Positions 18,401 to 28,100 of a DNA stretch of 64,000 nucleotides are shown piece after piece (position 1 is the stretch's first letter; each line of letters begins with the position of its first letter). A program made the position numbers and the translations under genes. The DNA is taken from NCBI RefSeq assembly GCF_900129635.1, contig NZ_FSRB01000002.1, forward strand, positions 1,702,727-1,766,726, read 5' to 3'. The notes under the pieces were generated by a model that was given only the letters and a program-made list of their open reading frames with translations, was not told the origin of the DNA and did not search any database. Source of the stretch: Singulisphaera sp. GP187 (GTDB taxonomy: Bacteria > Planctomycetota > Planctomycetia > Isosphaerales > Isosphaeraceae).

Positions 18401-20436
18401 ATGACGTTGTTACGAACCGTCGTATTGCTGCTCGTGCCCGTGAAGAGGAGAAAGCCGTAGGTGATACCGGCCGGGTCGACCTGATGAGCGTGATTGCCCT
18501 CGAGAAGGATGTCATGGCTGTAGCGGATCGCGAAGACCGGCGAGACGGACGTGCCGGCCGAGGCGCCTCGGTAGTCGTTGCCCGTGATCGTCCAGGGGCC
18601 GCCCCAGAGCTCGACCGGGCCGCCTCGGAAGACGTTGTTGGCGATCACGCCGCTATCGTCGTAGTTGCCTCGAATCAGACGGACGACCGTGAGGTTGTAG
18701 TAACCGATCGCCGAGCCTTGAGGCGAATAATCGATGTTCAGATTTCGAAAGTTGAGGTCGACCTTCGGATTCGGGCCGAAGTTGGAATCGCTATAGGCCG
18801 ACCCGATCACCGCGGGGTTCATCTGAAAGTCGGTGGTCCAGCGGATCGGGGTGGCAAAGCGGATCGAAAGGCCGTCGAGCGTCGTGTGGCTCTTGTGGAT
18901 CTTGATCGCATACGACCAGGCCGGGTCGGCACTCGCCTGAGAGAACGAGAAGATCGCCCCGGGGTCGGCGATCAAGGCGATGGAATTGACCAGGTCGATC
19001 GGCGCGGAGAGCGCGTAGACTCCCGCCTTCAGGTGAATCGTTCCATAACGTTTGGCCAGCGAATTGAGGTCTTGCCCGGGCTGGCTGATCGAGGCGGGGT
19101 CGACGGTGATCGAACTGGCAAGCGGAGCCGGATCGCGGAGATTCGGATCGGCGACGCCACCGCGAAACTGGCTGACGTATTGAACGGTGCCACCGGCGAG
19201 CCGGAACCGCAAGCTCATCAAGGCGTCGGATTCGTCGCGGATCGGCGCGAAAATGAGGTCGGCCTTGGTGGGATCGGCAAGGGGGCGGATCGTCAGCCGT
19301 TTTGCGCTATTGAGGTCGCCCGGAGTCCAGACCCAGCCGATATCGTCGCTGAGCACGGCCTCGGCCATGGACCAGCCCGCGGGGAGTCCGGACAGGGTGA
19401 TGTGGACGAATCCGGGCGTATTCGTGTTCGCGTTGTCCTGTCGCGACCAAAGCGCCGAAGGACCGGAGAACGAGACCGGGATGCTCGGGTCCTGAGACGC
19501 ACTGGCCGCGAGCGTCGGGTCGGGCGTGGTCGCGATGGTGGCGACCAACTGACTGGCCGACCCGACGAGATTGGGGCTGGCGTCCATTTTGCCGATCCGG
19601 TTATACCCGACGGTCACCGTCACGGTGGACCCCGCCCCGAGTCCGGCGACCGGGTTCAGGTACACGTCCGCCCGGCTGGGGTCGGACGGATCGAGGAAGA
19701 TTTCCGCCCGGTTGTACGATGAGGACATGCCGGTCGGCCGGGGACCGGCCAGCCAGTTGACCGTCGAGCCGTCGGCCGTCGGCATCGACACGATGACCGT
19801 GTCGGTGTCGACGTTGAACGTGCTTAGCCCGCCATCGGTCGCCCGGCGATAGTCGAGCAAATTCGTGAGCTTGAGGTGGATGTCCTTGATCCCATCGGAT
19901 CCCGCGGACGGTCCGGGCCCGGTCAAGTCGGGACCGTCCTGCCCCGCCCAGATCACACCCAGATCCTTGCCCTGAACCCGAAGTTGAACGTTGACCGATG
20001 AGGTCGAGAGCAGGTTGTTGATCGTTGCTAATGTGCCGTCGGCGTACTTGATTCGGATCGCTTCATAACGGGTGTTTGCTGGGTCGTTGAAATAGGGCTC
20101 GAGATAGACGTCGGCTTCGGTTGACCACGCGCCGGTTGCCTGGGTCTGGCTCCTGACCAGGAGCGCCTGCGAGGACAGGCTGGACGTGGCCGTCCACAGG
20201 CCGCCGTACTGTCGCTGCACCTCAACGCGATCGATGGCCCGACTGGGGTCCAGACCGAACAGGTGGATGTCGATGTCCTGATACCCATCCGGGCTCAGGC
20301 CATCCCGCCCCACGTAATCCGTATTATTCTGTCCCACCCAGGCGGCCATCTCGGCGAGGAGAACACGATCTTCGAGACTTTCCACACGAAGTCGGCCCCG
20401 TCGTGCCGTTGCTTTCTTGTCTCGGAGCGGTGCCAC
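15469..20436 (-). CDS. Giant secreted LEPRxLL-type protein with repeats and beta-helix
   Basis: A 1655-residue extracellular protein. The N-terminus is basic and contains ESLEDRVLLAE (about 19-29), a variant of the planctomycete LEPRxLL signal found on very large exported proteins. At least six copies of a ~130-residue module follow, recognisable by a Q(D/N)xxDxxG...DGxQDxHxxLxGL core near residues 35, 163, 997, 1139, 1285 and 1416. A degenerate copy is near 335. Residues about 455-960 are a parallel right-handed beta-helix, with many N/V/G turns of the NNVFRGG and IRNNLVIG kind, as in pectate-lyase-like proteins. The C-terminal ~100 residues are T/P-rich, then strongly basic and His-rich. 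A role in polysaccharide binding or cleavage at the cell surface is plausible. No catalytic residues could be assigned. Confidence 0.85.
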   Translation of the reverse strand: MAPLRDKKATARRGRLRVESLEDRVLLAEMAAWVGQNNTDYVGRDGLSPDGYQDIDIHLFGLDPSRAIDRVEVQRQYGGLWTATSSLSSQALLVRSQTQATGAWSTEADVYLEPYFNDPANTRYEAIRIKYADGTLATINNLLSTSSVNVQLRVQGKDLGVIWAGQDGPDLTGPGPSAGSDGIKDIHLKLTNLLDYRRATDGGLSTFNVDTDTVIVSMPTADGSTVNWLAGPRPTGMSSSYNRAEIFLDPSDPSRADVYLNPVAGLGAGSTVTVTVGYNRIGKMDASPNLVGSASQLVATIATTPDPTLAASASQDPSIPVSFSGPSALWSRQDNANTNTPGFVHITLSGLPAGWSMAEAVLSDDIGWVWTPGDLNSAKRLTIRPLADPTKADLIFAPIRDESDALMSLRFRLAGGTVQYVSQFRGGVADPNLRDPAPLASSITVDPASISQPGQDLNSLAKRYGTIHLKAGVYALSAPIDLVNSIALIADPGAIFSFSQASADPAWSYAIKIHKSHTTLDGLSIRFATPIRWTTDFQMNPAVIGSAYSDSNFGPNPKVDLNFRNLNIDYSPQGSAIGYYNLTVVRLIRGNYDDSGVIANNVFRGGPVELWGGPWTITGNDYRGASAGTSVSPVFAIRYSHDILLEGNHAHQVDPAGITYGFLLFTGTSSNTTVRNNVIDGGIGRDAAVNPGGQYNLPELILTESYYPHYEGPAIVSPVSRRLLKVGTLRGTPGEPGDIVAILSGPSAGRWFRIAQTIDPQNYLLDGDLPAGDYTISITRGFVNDVYEGNTIDTSSLQKSSSIAFQLAGTHVGTLIRNNLVIGAQPFSIAASATQEAWQGSTAYPAPWGWSHSPVFDLTIDGNTFRDPVFWTLGSSPAGATRTVAQGVLTVEHSTNIQENRGRLYLSGSVTDNQFIYSDALVAATTGNFTSLQIGDPTSIDPGELRLTQFSGNSSTTSPAFVQAGRKVGFQFLAGNLAGQVLEPPQSPAATQVTAVSHNQDGSDFVGRSATTAPDGLQDVHIVLAGLRTDLAIQTIDIYPYGGGHYQYATTGLPANTPGLTPGAWRIGVVRSLLGPSRFAATADLYVQPYAPISATSHYDILITYANGLTASLPLFGVVVADPSLRVNSGPATVTATSLGQDNSDFVGYGTTLAPDGYQDIHIVLAGLPSNKAIAQVDVLPYGYGHYQYVAPLPTSLPTQINRSSWIWRAALVRDSLGLGTYSTTADLYVPSLIPENGIQKGTNSSNHYDLLITYADGSTSSTVAWGVVGDPSAKVVGLAAKSYGQDGADFVGPTPAPQSDGIQDLHLGLTGLRTDLQVSQVDVWAVGGGSWTYQGSAYQSAVKLVRASNGPGSYAPTGDLYLAPNSSFLGADGTLIPQTLQILVRYADGSTSAQTQLTGVLADPRLLNPVATSLNQDGHDLARLAASSGSDGKQDVHVVLSNLPTTTPVARVVVRRLGSGGSYLSDGSTGSWMAVFRQPQTGPATYASAADLYFEPDPSVHDVNQSYQIDVYFGDTASRPLSLLTTITATPGLAMPSAAPNTTLQVRSVSAAATLPQAFATTTATVPLSTLTTSTTTTSVPAPLTAVPTPSPATAESSARKIPLGPLGHPHRKGRHVPTPSVVSTPHQPAANLGAGHKAAAALKASIRRHRRSH

Positions 20437-20895
20437 GGTGTAACTCCCGATTGATGGGCGTAGAACGAACCCGGTCCCCAGGGAAGGATTTCCTTGGGAA
20501 TCGCATTCGATCGATGGGACTCAGATTGTTGGGCGGTGCGTTGATCGGGCAAGAATGCGCAAAGCGAAGCAGTCCACCTTTGATGGGCCAGCGCGCACGC
20601 GGACTGCGGATGATCGACCTCTCGGCTTATTTCTGCGTCGAATAAGAGAGAGCGAGCAATCGGTCGTCGCTGAAGTTTAGCATCCTTTTTTTATTGAAGA
20701 CGGCAAAGTCGTTGTCCGACGGCTAAGTTTATTAAAGAAAAACGCTCCGGCTCGACGGGGAAAGAACGCATCCCCTTGCTCACACAGAGTGATGCGTCGG
20801 ACATGCCGCGGAGAAATCGCGCCCAACGGTTTGCCAATGGGTGACGATCGCCGTCAAATCGACCAGGCCATGAACGCCAAGTGCGAGCCAGGTGT
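20437..20895. other. Intergenic region upstream of the giant gene
   Basis: No gene is supported on either strand. It contains an AT-rich stretch around 20680-20740 (T-run, then TTTATTAAAGAAAAA). This region is the likely promoter for the giant minus-strand gene and the downstream end of the redoxin-fusion gene. No hairpin with a T-tract was found. Confidence 0.55.
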
Positions 20896-22701
20896 TCAAG
20901 GCCGTGGTGTCTCGACCGGATCGTGCGGGAGCACCGCCCCGGTCTTGGGGTCGATCGACAAGTGCAAGTCTTCGTCGTTACGGGTATAGAAGTAGAAGCC
21001 GTACATCATTTCGTTGAAAGTCTGGTCACCATTCCCAACCGTCTGCGATGAGTCGGGGTTGTACGGGTTGAACGCCGAGTTGTCAAAGTGCGCGAGGACC
21101 TCGAAGCGGGTTCCCTTGGGAAACGTTTTCGTCCCCGGCGCCCAGCGGTACGACTGCTGCCAGTCAAAGTTGTAGTTGGGAATCAAGAGCAGGGTATCGG
21201 TCAACCCGTTGGGGTGCCGGGCGAGAAATGTCATATCCTTGCCACGCGCGTGCATGTGTGCAAAGAGACCGACTCCGGTCGCGTCGAACTCGAGGCCACG
21301 GCGGGCGGAGACCGGGTGCGCCGGCGCCTGGGGAGGAATCTGGAATCGGGTGGCGGAAACCTGCTGGTGGCGGAGCTGATTCCGGACCTCGACGCGCGGG
21401 AATTTCAGCCCCACCGAGAGCCGCGCTCGCTCAGGTTTGCCCGTCGTCGTATAGTGGATTTGAAGACCGAGGACGCTCCCTTTGGGAATCAGGTACGCCG
21501 TTCCGTCGTCCAGGACCATCGGATCGCCGCCGGGCACGCGCCCGGTGATGAAGTTCTCCTGACGCGCTCGTTCCCCCACCTTGTTATAGGCGAGGTTGGC
21601 GTGGTGAACGACCCGAGAATTGTCGGAAATGATCTCGACGGACTGAACCCAGGTGTCGTGGGTAAAGAGATAGGGCAAGATCGCATAGCGATAGTCGACG
21701 GAGCCGGAGGCGGGAAGCTCGTGCGCCAGGAGCATCGTCGTGGTCAGGTCGGGCTCGCCGATCCGCCACCGCCCGGTGGGAAACTTGCGTGGTTTTGGTT
21801 CTTGCGCGGTGTCGCCTCGGGGCATTCCGCCCTGGATCCACCGGAGGAACGTTTCGCGTTCCCGCTCGCTCAGCCCGCGGCGGTTGGCGAACGTCCCGTG
21901 CTTGTCGCTCGCGAACCAAGGGGGCATCCGTCGGTCGGCGACCACTTCCGCAATCATCGCCGACTGTGAGACGACGTCACGATAACTGATCAACGGGAAC
22001 GGTGCCTCGGTTCCCGGATGATGGCAGTCCTGGCAGTGCCGTTGAACCAAAGGCGCGATCGCTCGGGAGTACGTGGGGACCAGTCCCTGCCCGAGCGGAA
22101 CAGCGGCTGTGATCAGGCATCCATCCACGGTTGTCGCTTCGCGTGCGACCGCACGACCCGCAAGGAGGTCATCAAGGGCGTCACGGAGATCATGTCGGTC
22201 GGCCCGGGGGCGCTCACCGGTCAAACGGAACTGATCGTCGATCCGGCCGCGATAGCGGATCCGGTAGTCGGAGTCGAGGACCACGGTCTCCGGAGTACGC
22301 TGCAAGCCGAGCGACTTGGCACAGATGGAGTCAATATCTTTGACAAACGGAAATTCTGTGTTGGTTTCGACGGCTTGCGTGGCCATCGCGACGATCGTGT
22401 CGTCCGGACCGACGTTGAGGGCCAAGAACTGGACGCCGCGGTCGCGATACTGTTTCTCGAGCTGAGCGAGCACCGGCAAGTAATGCTGCACGAGGGGACA
22501 GGTCGTGTTGGTTGCGACGATGACGAAGGCTTTCTTGGCGGCGAAGTCGTCGAGCGATCGAGTGAGGAAACGCGTGTCCTTGAATTCCAGGTTGGCAACC
22601 CGTTGGCCGATGGGACTGCGGTCGTCGTTGGCCCCACTGGCGGATTGCGCGACGAAGAGAGCGAGAATCATCGCCGGCCGCATCAGACGTCTTCGACGCA
22701 T
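20896..22701 (-). CDS. Redoxin / cytochrome-like / copper monooxygenase-like fusion protein
   Basis: A 601-residue secreted fusion common in Planctomycetes. A signal peptide covers about 1-24 (ending QSASGA). An AhpC/TSA-type redoxin domain (about 28-180) has its Cys in NTTCPLVQHY, and the usual resolving Cys position is not CxxC. A haem-like motif CQDCHHPG at about 232-239 sits in a c-type cytochrome-like segment. The C-terminal half (about 300-590) contains paired His motifs (HHANL, HYTTTG, HMHARG) resembling copper type II ascorbate-dependent monooxygenases. A redox role at the envelope is likely. The substrate is unknown. It is transcribed in the same direction as the SGNH, DUF1501 and PSD1 genes, with a 181-base gap before it. 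Confidence 0.82.
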   Translation of the reverse strand: MRRRRLMRPAMILALFVAQSASGANDDRSPIGQRVANLEFKDTRFLTRSLDDFAAKKAFVIVATNTTCPLVQHYLPVLAQLEKQYRDRGVQFLALNVGPDDTIVAMATQAVETNTEFPFVKDIDSICAKSLGLQRTPETVVLDSDYRIRYRGRIDDQFRLTGERPRADRHDLRDALDDLLAGRAVAREATTVDGCLITAAVPLGQGLVPTYSRAIAPLVQRHCQDCHHPGTEAPFPLISYRDVVSQSAMIAEVVADRRMPPWFASDKHGTFANRRGLSERERETFLRWIQGGMPRGDTAQEPKPRKFPTGRWRIGEPDLTTTMLLAHELPASGSVDYRYAILPYLFTHDTWVQSVEIISDNSRVVHHANLAYNKVGERARQENFITGRVPGGDPMVLDDGTAYLIPKGSVLGLQIHYTTTGKPERARLSVGLKFPRVEVRNQLRHQQVSATRFQIPPQAPAHPVSARRGLEFDATGVGLFAHMHARGKDMTFLARHPNGLTDTLLLIPNYNFDWQQSYRWAPGTKTFPKGTRFEVLAHFDNSAFNPYNPDSSQTVGNGDQTFNEMMYGFYFYTRNDEDLHLSIDPKTGAVLPHDPVETPRP

Positions 22702-22882
22702 CGTCCTCGTCTCCCGGTTTCAGGCTCCAATCGAGAGGAGCCTTGATTGTGACCGAGGAAACGTGTGGGGGCAACGGACTCGATGAGAATCGCGACCGTG
22801 AGGTGAATCGCCAGACCTACGGACAATTAGTCGGCGGCATGAGTTTAATGTGTTTGTGGTAAGAATGTTTTGATGTTTTTGG

Positions 22883-23659
22883 TCAATCGAGCCGGTCTGC
22901 CAGAGCGGGTTCAACTTTCTTGAGCTCTTGGATGACGAGGTCAGCCATGGGTTCTCCCCCTTTGGGTGTGAGGTGGGTTCGGTCGGCCCCCCCCGTTTTG
23001 ACGTCCTTCGGGTTGAGGACCTCGGCGGCCTTGGGACCCATCGTGTTGAGCCGTTCGATGCTTCGCGCATGGAGATCAATCACAGGGACCGACTTGGCTC
23101 GACCCAAACGCTTGACGGCATCGACATAGGGACTCAGGTCCGATTCGATCTTTCCCGCGCGCGAGAAACGCCGGCGCGTCATGGAGGTCACGAGGATCGG
23201 TTGGGCGCCGACTGACTTGGTTTCATCAATGTACCGTGTCAAAAATTGCCGATAGGTTGTTTCCGGGTCCGTCTCCCGTTTGGGTCCTTTGCCTGGTTGA
23301 TCGTTGTGGCCGAACTGGATCAGGACGTAGTCGGGTTTTAAGTCCAACGCTTTCCGCCAATGACCTTCGTCCCGATAGCTCCGTGAACTCCGACCTGAGC
23401 GGGCCATGTTGATGCACTCGACCCCTGGACCAACCCGCTTGGCAAAACTCGGACCCCACCCCGAGCCGTCGGCCACCGTCGAGTCACCGATCAGGACGAT
23501 TCGTAGGCTTTTCGCTTGGGCCGGCTTGGTTGCGTCGCGTGCCTCAAGATCCTGGGCCATCAGTGTGGATATGGAGGTCTGTGCCGCGAGCAAGAGCAAG
23601 ATCCCCCCTGCTCCGCGAGCCGTTCTTATGAAGCGGAAGGCCGGGCCTGATGGCGTCAT
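22883..23659 (-). CDS. SGNH/GDSL hydrolase, rhamnogalacturonan acetylesterase-like
   Basis: A secreted esterase. The block I motif GDSTVADGSG carries the catalytic Ser. Block III is FGHNDQPGKGP, and the catalytic Asp-His pair is in GGADRTHLTPKGG near the C-terminus. This arrangement is typical of rhamnogalacturonan acetylesterases (RhgT-type), which remove acetyl groups from pectin. The N-terminus has a hydrophobic export segment ending near LMAQD. The ATG at 23659 is chosen because AGGAG lies 7 bases before it on the minus strand. An upstream start at 23692 would add 11 residues without such a site. It is 41 bases downstream of the DUF1501 gene and probably in one transcript with it. Substrate is inferred from family only. 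Confidence 0.87.
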   Translation of the reverse strand: MTPSGPAFRFIRTARGAGGILLLLAAQTSISTLMAQDLEARDATKPAQAKSLRIVLIGDSTVADGSGWGPSFAKRVGPGVECINMARSGRSSRSYRDEGHWRKALDLKPDYVLIQFGHNDQPGKGPKRETDPETTYRQFLTRYIDETKSVGAQPILVTSMTRRRFSRAGKIESDLSPYVDAVKRLGRAKSVPVIDLHARSIERLNTMGPKAAEVLNPKDVKTGGADRTHLTPKGGEPMADLVIQELKKVEPALADRLD

Positions 23660-23700
23660 GACTCTGCTCCTCGTGGAGTGACGTTTCCCCACCGTTTCAA

Positions 23701-25122
23701 TCAGGCGAGAATGCCTCGAATGACATTGCCATGCACGTTCGTGAGCCGTCGTTGAATGCCGTTGTGATAATATGTGAGGCGTTCGTGGTCGACTCCCAGC
23801 AACTGGAGTACGGTGGCGTGAAAGTCATGCCAGTGGACCGGATTTTCAACGGCCTTCCAGCCGATATCGTCGGTCGAGCCGTAGGCGAAGCCGTGCTTCA
23901 AGCCCGCGCCCGCCATCCAGACGGAGAAACCATTCTGATTGTGGTCGCGGCCCTTACCGACGACGTCTGAGGCCGATTGCGTGAACGGGGTGCGGCCGAA
24001 CTCGGTGGTAAAGAGGACGAGGGTGTCGTCGAGCAGACCGCGGCGCCGCAGGTCCTGGATCAGCGCCGCGACCGGGCGATCGATCCTGAGTGCTTCCTGA
24101 CTGTGATTCTGCTTCATGTCCTCGTGGCCGTCCCAGTTTCTTCGCGGGCTGCCGAACGTTCCTCCCGAGAAGAGTTGCACGAACCGGACCCCGCGTTCCA
24201 GGAGTCGGCGCGCGATCAGGCACGAGCGGCCGAAGTCGGCGGTCTCGGGCCGGTCCAGTCCGTAGAGGGCCTGGGTCTTGGCCGGCTCCCCTTGGAGATC
24301 CGCCACCTCGGGCACAGCCAACTGCATCCGGGCGGCCAGTTCGTAGCCGCGGACCCGAGCGGCGAGCATGTCATCGTTGTCGTGGTCACGCAGATGTTGA
24401 TGGTTCATCGCGGCGGCGAGGCTGCGCGCGGCCGCCTCGGCGTCCGGCGCGATCGGCCGCGCGGGGAAGAGGTCATCGATTGGCGGGCCGTTGGAACGGA
24501 TGACGACCCCTTGGTGCCGAGCGGGTAAGAATCCGTTGGTCCAGTTAATGGTGCCACCCGGGGGGCGCTCACGGGCGTCCGGGATGACCACGAACGCGGG
24601 CAAGTCGTCCGCTTCACTTCCCAGGCCGTAGCTCATCCAGGCTCCCAACGTGGGAAACCCATTGAGCCGAAACCCGCTGTTCTGCTGAAACGTGGCCGGC
24701 GTATGGTTCGACGTCTCGGCAAACATTGAATGGATCACGGTGAGCTCATCGGCCACCGTCGCGATCTCCGGGAACAGGTCCGAGACCCAGAGGCCGCTCT
24801 GGCCGCGCTGGTGGAATTCCCAGTCGGGCCGACGGAGTCGGCCCACCTGGCCAAAGAAGACATCGGGCCGCTCGGTCGACGGCAGCGCCTTTCCGTGGGC
24901 TTCGATGAGCCCCGGCTTGTAGTCGAACGAATCCACTTGGCTCAAGGCGCCGACGAGGCAGATGTGGATCGCCCGAGTCGCCTTGGGAGCGAAGTGGGGA
25001 CAGGGAGATACCGACTCGCCCGGCACGGCCGCCTGGACGATGCGTTCACGGAGCATCAATTCGGCGAGCGCAGCACCGCCGAGACCGTTTCGGACCCAAG
25101 AGAAGAACTCGCGACGGTCCAT
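23701..25122 (-). CDS. DUF1501 protein with Tat-like signal
   Basis: A 473-residue protein of the sulfatase-like DUF1501 family that is hugely expanded in Planctomycetes. The N-terminus MDRREFFSWVRNGLGG carries a twin-arginine-like RREFF motif, so it is probably exported folded. Family landmarks include FAPKATRAIHICL, SQVDSFDYKP, QNSGFRLNGFPTLGAWMSYGLG and the C-terminal TEFGRTPF...GRDHN motif, which resembles the metal site of alkaline phosphatases. The biochemical activity is unproven. It lies 24 bases downstream of the PSCyt1/PSD1 gene on the same strand. This gene pair is a standard planctomycete unit, thought to act on complex carbohydrates at the cell surface. Confidence 0.92.
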   Translation of the reverse strand: MDRREFFSWVRNGLGGAALAELMLRERIVQAAVPGESVSPCPHFAPKATRAIHICLVGALSQVDSFDYKPGLIEAHGKALPSTERPDVFFGQVGRLRRPDWEFHQRGQSGLWVSDLFPEIATVADELTVIHSMFAETSNHTPATFQQNSGFRLNGFPTLGAWMSYGLGSEADDLPAFVVIPDARERPPGGTINWTNGFLPARHQGVVIRSNGPPIDDLFPARPIAPDAEAAARSLAAAMNHQHLRDHDNDDMLAARVRGYELAARMQLAVPEVADLQGEPAKTQALYGLDRPETADFGRSCLIARRLLERGVRFVQLFSGGTFGSPRRNWDGHEDMKQNHSQEALRIDRPVAALIQDLRRRGLLDDTLVLFTTEFGRTPFTQSASDVVGKGRDHNQNGFSVWMAGAGLKHGFAYGSTDDIGWKAVENPVHWHDFHATVLQLLGVDHERLTYYHNGIQRRLTNVHGNVIRGILA

Positions 25123-25146
25123 TCGGCCCCCCTTAACCCACCTGGT

Positions 25147-28100
25147 TTAATCAATATAGAGAAATTCATTGCTATTGAAGATGGCGCGGGCCAGGACGGG
25201 CAAGCCGTGGCTCACCACGACCTGACGGGCCCGCTCCCGCTCGGCGGCGTCGGGTGCGCGGCCGAACGCGAGCTGATAGGCTCGCTCGACTTGCCGCTCG
25301 ACGTTTTCGCCGGCCTCGTTCCGCAGTCGCTCCCCGGTACGCTCGGCCAGGCGGAGCGTGAGGTCGTTGTTGAGCAAGGCGAGGGCCTGCAATGGGGTAA
25401 TCGTGACCGCACGCCGGGGAGCGGTCGTCGAGGGGTCTGGGCAGTCGAACGCATCGAGAAAGAGGCTTCGCCCCCCTCGCGCCCAGGTCCGGTAGATCGT
25501 CCGCCGATCGAACTCGGGGCCGACCGCCTCGATCGGGGTGTACAGGGTCGACGCCGCGCCGTTGACACTGGTGACTTTGAACTCACGGTAGCCCGGGCCC
25601 CCTTGTTGCGGGTTCAAAACGCCCGCAACGGCTAGCATCGCATCGCGAACGGCCTCGGCCTCGAGCCGCTGAGGTGCCTTCCGCCAGTGCAGCCGGTTGG
25701 CTGCGTCCTGCTTCGCGGCATCGGGATTCAGCCGGGCGGACTGGCGATAAGTCGCCGAGGTCACGATCTGGCGATGGACCTGCTTGAGGCTCCAGCCCTG
25801 CGAAACCAGTTCGGCGGCGAGCCAGTCGAGCAACTCGGGATGAGAAGGCTGCCCCCCTTGGAACCCGAAATCGCTGGAGGTTTCCACCAAGCCGGAGCCG
25901 AAGTGCCCCTGCCAGAGCCGATTGACGATCACTCGCGTGAATAAAGGATTGCGCGAGTCGGTGACCCAAGCGGCCAGCCGGCTCCGCCGTTCGCGATCGA
26001 TCGCGTCGGGAGCGAGCCCGAAGTCGGCCGTCGGTCCGGTCACTGATGGCAGGCCGCCGGCCGCGATCAGCTCGGCCGGCTGTGCGGCATCGCCGCGGAT
26101 TAGGCGATGAACCGGCTCCGGCGGGCGTGGCGTATTCGCGTAAACCTTGCGGACCTTCGTTTCGACCAAGGACCAGAGTGAGTCGAGCTCAGCCAGCAGC
26201 CGGGACCGTTCGGCTCGCAGTTCGGGCGTGAGCCGCGCTTCGAGCGCGGCGGTCGCACTGAGATCGCGTTGAGAATGCGCCGAGCTCGCGACCTCCTCCG
26301 CCGTGAGCGCCCGATCGTACAAGCGCGCTCGGAGCACCTGTCCGCCCAGCGTGGTTTCACGCGTGGGAAGGCCGTGTCTCAAGCCAAAGACGACCTGAGC
26401 CTGGCCCGCGGCAAACGTGGTGAGCTTCGGCGACCGGTACGGGGTCCCGTAGACTTTGCCCTCCCGGTAGGCGGTAATCGTGCCATTCTCGTCGTAGACG
26501 ATCGCAAGATGGATCGGGCGGTCGACCGCCTCGTGTTCCTCGGAGCCGCGGAAGCTCTGCGTCCGCGCGTAGTTCTCACTGCCGGCCATCCAGCGGCGCG
26601 GTTCGCGCTCGGCGAAGACGATCGTGTCGAACAGGCGGCCGTCGAGCGTCTGCACCCCGATGACTCCGCCCCCGGCTTGTTCGAGCCGGTCGAGCCTGAC
26701 CCAGGCTTCCAGCGTTTTCGCCTTGAGGTCCACCGTCAGCGGAACCGTGCTGGCAAAGCTCGAAGGGGGATGGAGTTTGAGCCCGTTGCGCCCGAGCTTG
26801 GCCCCCCCTTGGAGGGCGCTCGTCAGCTTGCCGACTTGGTCGTGCTCGTCTTGATCGAAGTCCCACCGCGCGATCGGGGTCGGGGGCGTCGAATCGGATC
26901 GGTTGGTAGTCGTGGACGATAGCTGCGTCGGGCTGGTCGCTTCAATCGCGAGCACTCGGCGCTGCAGTTCGGGAATACGCCGCCGCGCCGTCTGGACGTC
27001 CGAATCCCGCGGTGCCACGTCCTGGACGCCGTGCCGGACTCCGGCCAGTGAGGCGACGATTCGGTAGTAATCGACCTGGCGAATCGGGTCGAACTTATGA
27101 TCATGACAGCGAGCGCAATGGATGGTCAGACCGAGGAAGGTTTGGCCGACGGTGCTGACCATGTCCTCGAGCTCGTCCTGACGGACCACCTTCCGCATCG
27201 CAGCGCTCTGCTGGCTTTGTCCCACACTGTCGAAGGCGCCGGCGACCAGGAACCCGGTCGCTTCCACGGCCTGCGACTCGTTGGGCCTGAGCGCGTCGCC
27301 CGCGAGTTGCAACCGTGCAAACTCGTCATAAGGGGTGTCCCGGTTGAGGGAATTGACGACCCAGTCGCGATAGGGCCAGGAATCGGGCCGGAATTCATCG
27401 TGTTCGAACCCATTGCTCTCGCCGTAACGCGCGAGGTCGAGCCAGAGCCGTCCCCAACGCACCCCGTACTGGGGAGAGGCGAGGTACCGATCGACCAGTC
27501 GTTCGTACGCGTCGGTCCGCGACTCGTGCATGAACGTGTCGACCTCCTCCGGAGTCGGCGGCAGTCCGAGCAGGTCGAACGAGAGCCGACGGATCAGAGT
27601 CCGCCGATCGACGGGCGGTTGCGGCGTGAGTCGCTCGGTTTCGAGCCGATGGAGAATGAAGGAATCGATTGGGTTCTGGCACCAAGATGAGTCAATAACA
27701 GCCGGCGGCGTGGGTCGGACGACGGGCTGTAATGACCACCAGTCCAGGCCGGCTCGCTTCTCTGTCGTCGACCGAAATGTGTCGATCGGGTCCAGGCCCC
27801 ACTCGGCCCCGCCCGCGATCCAGCGCCGCAAGGTGGATTTCTCCGCCGCCGAGAGTTTCACCTTTGGCGGCATCGTCCCGTCGGCCACCTGCTCCCAGAG
27901 CAGGCTTTCATCGGGCTTGCCGGGGACAAACGCTTCGCCGCTGGTGCCACCGCGATGCGCGGAGGCCCGACTCGAGAGATCGAGGCCCCCCTTGGGGTCG
28001 AGTCCGGAGTGGCAATCGAGACAGCGTCGCGCCAGGATCGGCGCGACCTCACGGTCAAAGTTGAGGGGTTCCCCGGCGCGCGCAACCGGCACCAAGCCCC

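Noticed and set aside
17758..19722. A 654-codon plus-strand frame opposite the giant secreted protein
   Set aside because: Its composition (R, D, G, V rich) mirrors the codons of the minus-strand repeats and beta-helix. No recognisable motif was found.
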